A stretch of DNA of 16,687 nucleotides from JAWLCA01 sp050485905. Lineage in GTDB: Bacteria > Pseudomonadota > Alphaproteobacteria > Rhodobacterales > Rhodobacteraceae. Of this stretch, positions 14,315 through 16,687 are shown piece by piece (position 1 is the first letter of the stretch; each line of letters begins with the position of its first letter). Under the pieces are notes generated by a model. The model searched no databases, had not been told where the DNA came from, and was given only the letters and a program-made list of their open reading frames with translations. The DNA lies in contig JBJHCH010000089.1 of the NCBI GenBank assembly GCA_050485905.1, positions 1 through 16,687 on the forward strand, in the 5' to 3' direction. A program made the position numbers and the translations under genes.

Positions 14315-15118
14315 TCAGCCGGGGCAGCCGGTCAGGTCCACCGCCTTACCCGCCCCGATCAGCGTGATGCGGATCTTTGACCGATCAAGCGAGAAGGGTG
14401 CCGCCTCCGGCGGGACCATATCGGCGGTCGCTGTGACCCGCCCGCCGCTGCGCCGGGTCGCCGCCTCGGACACCCAGACATCGCGGCCCGGCAATTCCAG
14501 AACCGCCAGTTCGTCCCCGCCAAGCGCCGGAATATCCAGTTCCGCCGTCACCCGCAGCCCGTCGCGGATCGGCTCGACCGCGCAGCGTGCGCCGCTCAGC
14601 CCGGCGCTGCGCGCAGGCGCCGGCCGGTCGGCAAGCGCGGCGTTGATCACCGGGTCGGGTGATCCCGCGCCATCCAGCTTGGCACTCAGGTCCAGCGTGA
14701 CCGGCACACAGATATCCTCGCAGACCCCCAGATCCACCTGCGCCCGCAACTCGATGGGCTGGCCCGCTTGTCGCGCCGTCAGTTCCATCGGCAGCACCAT
14801 CCTGCCCACATAGCCGATGCTACGCATGCCGTTCTGGTCGAACACCACGGGCCGGGGCCAGTGCAGCCGCACCGAACCGAGGTTGCGCGACCCTGCCCAG
14901 TCGAACTGCGGAGGGATCCCCGCTTCTCCCGGCGCGCGCCAATAGGTTTTCCAGCCCGGCGCCAGATCGACCTGCAGCGCCACCATTCGCGTGCCCTCTG
15001 CGGTCTGCCATCCGGGCAGCACCTTGCCCGTCATCACCCGCGACGGATCCATGGCCGCGGCTGGCAGGGGAAGAGCCGCGACACAGGCGGCAGCGAGGAG
15101 AAAGCGGATCGGCATCAT
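14315..15118 (-). CDS. Periplasmic DsbD N-terminal-domain protein
   Basis: A 267-residue secreted protein matching the N-terminal (alpha) domain of DsbD/ScsB thiol:disulfide reductases, standing alone without the membrane and thioredoxin domains. A signal peptide (residues 1-22, FLLAAACVAALPLPAAA) precedes the mature part. Family blocks visible are APGWKTYWRAPGEAGIPP (53-70), FDWAGSRN (72-79) and the redox pair C133-x3-C137 in GVCEDICVP. Two further Cys, C179 and C265, could form a second disulfide. Three starts are possible: GTG 15127, ATG 15118 and ATG 15115; 15118 is used because GTG has no better ribosome-binding site. The gene ends 6 bases from the permease stop, convergently, and is divergent from yqgE. 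It probably receives electrons from a ScsB/CcdA-like membrane protein encoded elsewhere (inference). Confidence 0.85.
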   Translation of the reverse strand: MMPIRFLLAAACVAALPLPAAAMDPSRVMTGKVLPGWQTAEGTRMVALQVDLAPGWKTYWRAPGEAGIPPQFDWAGSRNLGSVRLHWPRPVVFDQNGMRSIGYVGRMVLPMELTARQAGQPIELRAQVDLGVCEDICVPVTLDLSAKLDGAGSPDPVINAALADRPAPARSAGLSGARCAVEPIRDGLRVTAELDIPALGGDELAVLELPGRDVWVSEAATRRSGGRVTATADMVPPEAAPFSLDRSKIRITLIGAGKAVDLTGCPG

Positions 15119-15197
15119 TGCGCGCACTTTAGGGGTCTCGCTGGCAGAGGAAAATCACTTTCCGGCGACGGTGCCGCGCCGATCCGGATCGGGGGCC

Positions 15198-15227
15198 TTG
15201 CCAGCGACCCCAGCGCGCGCGCATCAT
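15198..15227 (+). promoter_or_regulatory. Candidate promoter for yqgE
   Basis: TTGCCA (15198-15203) and CATCAT (15222-15227) are spaced by 18 bases and match 5/6 and 4/6 of the sigma70 consensus. The predicted start of transcription is about 20 bases before the yqgE ATG. A 14-bp palindrome, CCGATCC/GGATCGG (15179-15192), lies just upstream. Evidence is limited to consensus and position, in a 135-base gap between divergent genes. Confidence 0.3.
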
Positions 15228-15253
15228 TTGAGGGCAATGCGAAAGTCGATTCG

Positions 15254-15808
15254 ATGGATCTGAGCGGCAAGATTCTGATTGCCATGCCGGGTATGGGCGA
15301 CCCGCGCTTCGACAAGAGCGTGATCTTCCTTTGCGCCCATTCCGACGACGGGGCAATGGGCCTGATCGTGAACAAACCCGCCCCCGAGGTCCGTTTTTCC
15401 AGTCTTCTGCAACAGTTGAAGATCGCCCCCTCCGAGACTTCGGCCGACATCCGCGTGCATTTCGGCGGCCCTGTGGAGCATGGGCGCGGCTTCGTGCTCC
15501 ATTCGGGCGACTATGCCACCGACGGGTCGACGCTGAAGGTCGATGACCGCTTCGGCATGACCGCGACGCTGGACATCCTGGAAGACATTGCGCGTGGCAC
15601 CGGTCCGGCTGCATCCATGCTGGCACTCGGCTATTCCGGCTGGGGGCCGGGACAGCTAGAGGATGAGATCAAGGAGAACGGCTGGCTGACCGGGGACGCC
15701 TCACCCGACCTCGTGTTCTCGGCCGAGAATGCGACGAAATGGGAACGCGCGCTAAAGGGGCTCGGGATCGACCCGCTGCTTCTTTCGGCGGCGGCCGGTC
15801 GGGCCTGA
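15254..15808 (+). CDS. yqgE: YqgE/AlgH family protein (UPF0301)
   Basis: A 184-residue cytoplasmic protein of the YqgE/AlgH (DUF179) family. The family signature spans residues 4-42: SGKILIAMPGMGDPRFDKS, VIFLCAHSDDGAMGLIVNKP. FGGPVEHGRGFVLHS (71-85) and LALGYSGWGPGQLEDEI (123-139) are also family blocks, and length is standard. The biochemical role is unresolved; Pseudomonas AlgH has been linked to alginate and virulence regulation, and many bacteria carry it as a conserved single gene. ATG 15254 opens with the conserved MDLSGKILIAMP. A ribosome-binding site is weak (GAAAG about 9 bases upstream). It is divergent from the DsbD-domain gene and its stop lies 7 bases from the convergent lipoprotein gene. 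Confidence 0.93.
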   Translation: MDLSGKILIAMPGMGDPRFDKSVIFLCAHSDDGAMGLIVNKPAPEVRFSSLLQQLKIAPSETSADIRVHFGGPVEHGRGFVLHSGDYATDGSTLKVDDRFGMTATLDILEDIARGTGPAASMLALGYSGWGPGQLEDEIKENGWLTGDASPDLVFSAENATKWERALKGLGIDPLLLSAAAGRA

Positions 15809-15815
15809 GCGGCGA

Positions 15816-16418
15816 CTACTGCGCCGCCAGGATCACGCGGTTGTTGGCCGGGTTGTCGCGGTAAAGGCGCCGCGTGGTCACACCGGGAAGCTGTGCAAAT
15901 TGCTCCATCACGCTGTTCGGAAACCAGCTTTGCTGGATACTGCCGAACCCGGGCAGTGAACTCAGAACCGCACTCGTCGCCCGCGCGCAGTAGGAGCCCG
16001 AGACCAGCCCCTGCGCCTCCGCCGCACGCATCGCAGCCTCAGCCACCTCGGGCGAGACCTGGATCGTCTGGACGATCAGGTAATGCGTCTCGCGGGCGTG
16101 ATAGTTTTCGTAAAGGTCCAGCAGCGCCGGGGTCATTCCGTAATGCATGTCCCCCCGGCGCGGCGCGGCGCGGTTGTACCAGCTACCCGCCGGGTCGAAC
16201 AGCGCCCGGTGCGAGGCGTTGATTACCAGCGCCGAATGGGCGCTGGAATCGCCGTCTACGCGCATCACGGTGTAGAGGCTGACGTAATGAGGATTGCCGC
16301 CGCGGTAGAGCGCGCGCTGAATCTCTTCCTGCGGCGCGTCCATCGGCTCACGATTATAGAGTTCTCCGCAGCCGGCCAGCATCGGCAGCAAAGCGAAAAT
16401 CGCCAGAAGAAAACGCAT
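15816..16418 (-). CDS. Lipoprotein with probable permuted papain-like (NlpC/P60-type) fold
   Basis: A 200-residue protein with a lipoprotein signal peptide and lipobox LAGC (Cys17), so it should be membrane-anchored in the periplasm. I do not recognise a named family with certainty. The pattern SSAHSALVINAS with His61, a mid-protein strand THYLIVQTIQVSPEVAEAAM (about 111-130) and a C-terminal GSYCARATSAVLSSL with Cys144 resembles circularly permuted NlpC/P60-like lipoproteins such as YaeF/YiiX. In those, the catalytic His precedes the Cys. A peptidase, amidase or acyltransferase acting on wall or lipid is therefore possible. The ribosome-binding site is weak (GGAT about 8 bases upstream). It lies 50 bases downstream of the oxidase subunit IV gene, with a hairpin in between, and converges on yqgE. 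Lipoprotein is secure; the fold is inferred. Confidence 0.8.
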   Translation of the reverse strand: MRFLLAIFALLPMLAGCGELYNREPMDAPQEEIQRALYRGGNPHYVSLYTVMRVDGDSSAHSALVINASHRALFDPAGSWYNRAAPRRGDMHYGMTPALLDLYENYHARETHYLIVQTIQVSPEVAEAAMRAAEAQGLVSGSYCARATSAVLSSLPGFGSIQQSWFPNSVMEQFAQLPGVTTRRLYRDNPANNRVILAAQ

Positions 16419-16436
16419 GTGATGATCCGTCTGCGG

Positions 16437-16457
16437 CCCTGACGGGCGATGTCAGGG
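16437..16457 (-). terminator. Hairpin after the oxidase subunit IV gene
   Basis: A perfect 7-bp stem CCCTGAC/GTCAGGG with a 7-base loop starts 11 bases past the subunit IV stop, in the 50-base gap before the lipoprotein gene. There is no T-tract, so it is either a weak or Rho-assisted terminator or a 3'-end-stabilising structure that keeps the short upstream message separate from the lipoprotein gene. Confidence 0.35.
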
Positions 16458-16468
16458 GTGGCGTAAGG

Positions 16469-16603
16469 TCAGGAATTGACCAGCGCGAGGAAGATCAAGA
16501 TCCCAATCGAGACAACGGCGGTCCAGACGCTCCACTTGATGAAGCCTTCAAAGGTCTTTTCCTGCTCGGTGATGTCCATCTTGCCGTGCTCGTGCTTGGC
16601 CAT
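16469..16603 (-). CDS. aa3-type cytochrome c oxidase subunit IV (small bacterial type)
   Basis: A 44-residue membrane protein: a charged N-terminus with MAKHEHGKMDITEQEKTFEG, then one transmembrane helix (about 22-42, KWSVWTAVVSIGILIFLALV). This is the pattern of the tiny subunit IV of alphaproteobacterial aa3 oxidases, first known from Paracoccus, which packs against subunits I and III and is dispensable for catalysis. The start at 16603 is supported by GGGAG 8 bases upstream and by the conserved MAKHEHG opening. In-frame starts at 16621 and 16666 only add an uncharacteristic extension. No other cox genes are in view, so it is either a stand-alone gene or adjoins genes beyond the window edge. 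Confidence 0.85.
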   Translation of the reverse strand: MAKHEHGKMDITEQEKTFEGFIKWSVWTAVVSIGILIFLALVNS

Positions 16604-16687
16604 TGCGGCACTCCCTGCCATGGTTCCCTTGCGCCGGGGATTAGCCGATTCATTGCGCCATGTCACGCCAAAGAGGCCGAGAAAATC

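Noticed and set aside
15179..15192. 14-bp palindrome CCGATCC/GGATCGG between the divergent DsbD-domain and yqgE genes as an operator
   Set aside because: Short, unrepeated, and likely by chance in a GC-rich gap; noted only as context for the candidate yqgE promoter.

Overview
The window is high-GC, densely packed bacterial chromosome that reads as an alphaproteobacterium of the Rhodobacteraceae (Paracoccus/Rhodobacter-like). This rests on GC-rich codon use, an alphaproteobacterial-type uracil-DNA glycosylase, a small aa3-oxidase subunit IV, and a pyrB - PH-domain - dihydroorotase-like - plsY gene order. I see no phage, IS element, CRISPR, tRNA or rRNA, and nothing that clearly marks horizontal transfer.

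Layout. (1) Bases 1-2183, plus strand: the end of a choline ABC transporter operon, with choW (5' truncated by the window), a GFA/CENP-V-type zinc protein and choV, each pair joined by a 4-base ATGA overlap. (2) 2184-2537: a 354-base gap with a perfect 20-bp palindrome and two GC-rich hairpins, leading into (3) a DEAD-box RNA helicase of the RhlE type (2538-3821). (4) 3943-7226, minus strand: a four-gene overlapping operon, pyrB (aspartate carbamoyltransferase) - two-TM PH-like protein - catalytically dead dihydroorotase homologue - plsY (acyl-phosphate:glycerol-3-phosphate acyltransferase). It has a good sigma70-type promoter in front of pyrB. (5) 7328-9319, plus strand: family 4-like uracil-DNA glycosylase, LysE/RhtB exporter and MoaB, closely spaced. 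(6) 9436-14308, plus strand: RND efflux pair (periplasmic adaptor and inner-membrane permease). (7) 14315-16603: a periplasmic DsbD N-terminal-domain protein (minus), YqgE/AlgH (plus), a lipoprotein with a probable permuted papain-like fold (minus) and a 44-residue cytochrome aa3 oxidase subunit IV (minus).

How they fit together. ChoW and ChoV import choline for betaine synthesis or catabolism; the GFA protein locked between them could handle the C1/formaldehyde load of betaine demethylation (inference). PyrB and the dead dihydroorotase probably form a non-catalytic scaffolded ATCase, as in the pseudomonad PyrB-PyrC' type. The membrane PH protein translated between them suggests this assembly may sit at the membrane.

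Most of the window is ordinary housekeeping. The items most worth a second look are the pyrB/PH/pyrC' arrangement, the extra C-terminal membrane hairpin on the RND permease, the palindrome and structured leader before the helicase, the glycosylase lacking three of four Fe-S cysteines, and the papain-like lipoprotein. I do not see strong evidence for a wholly new system.
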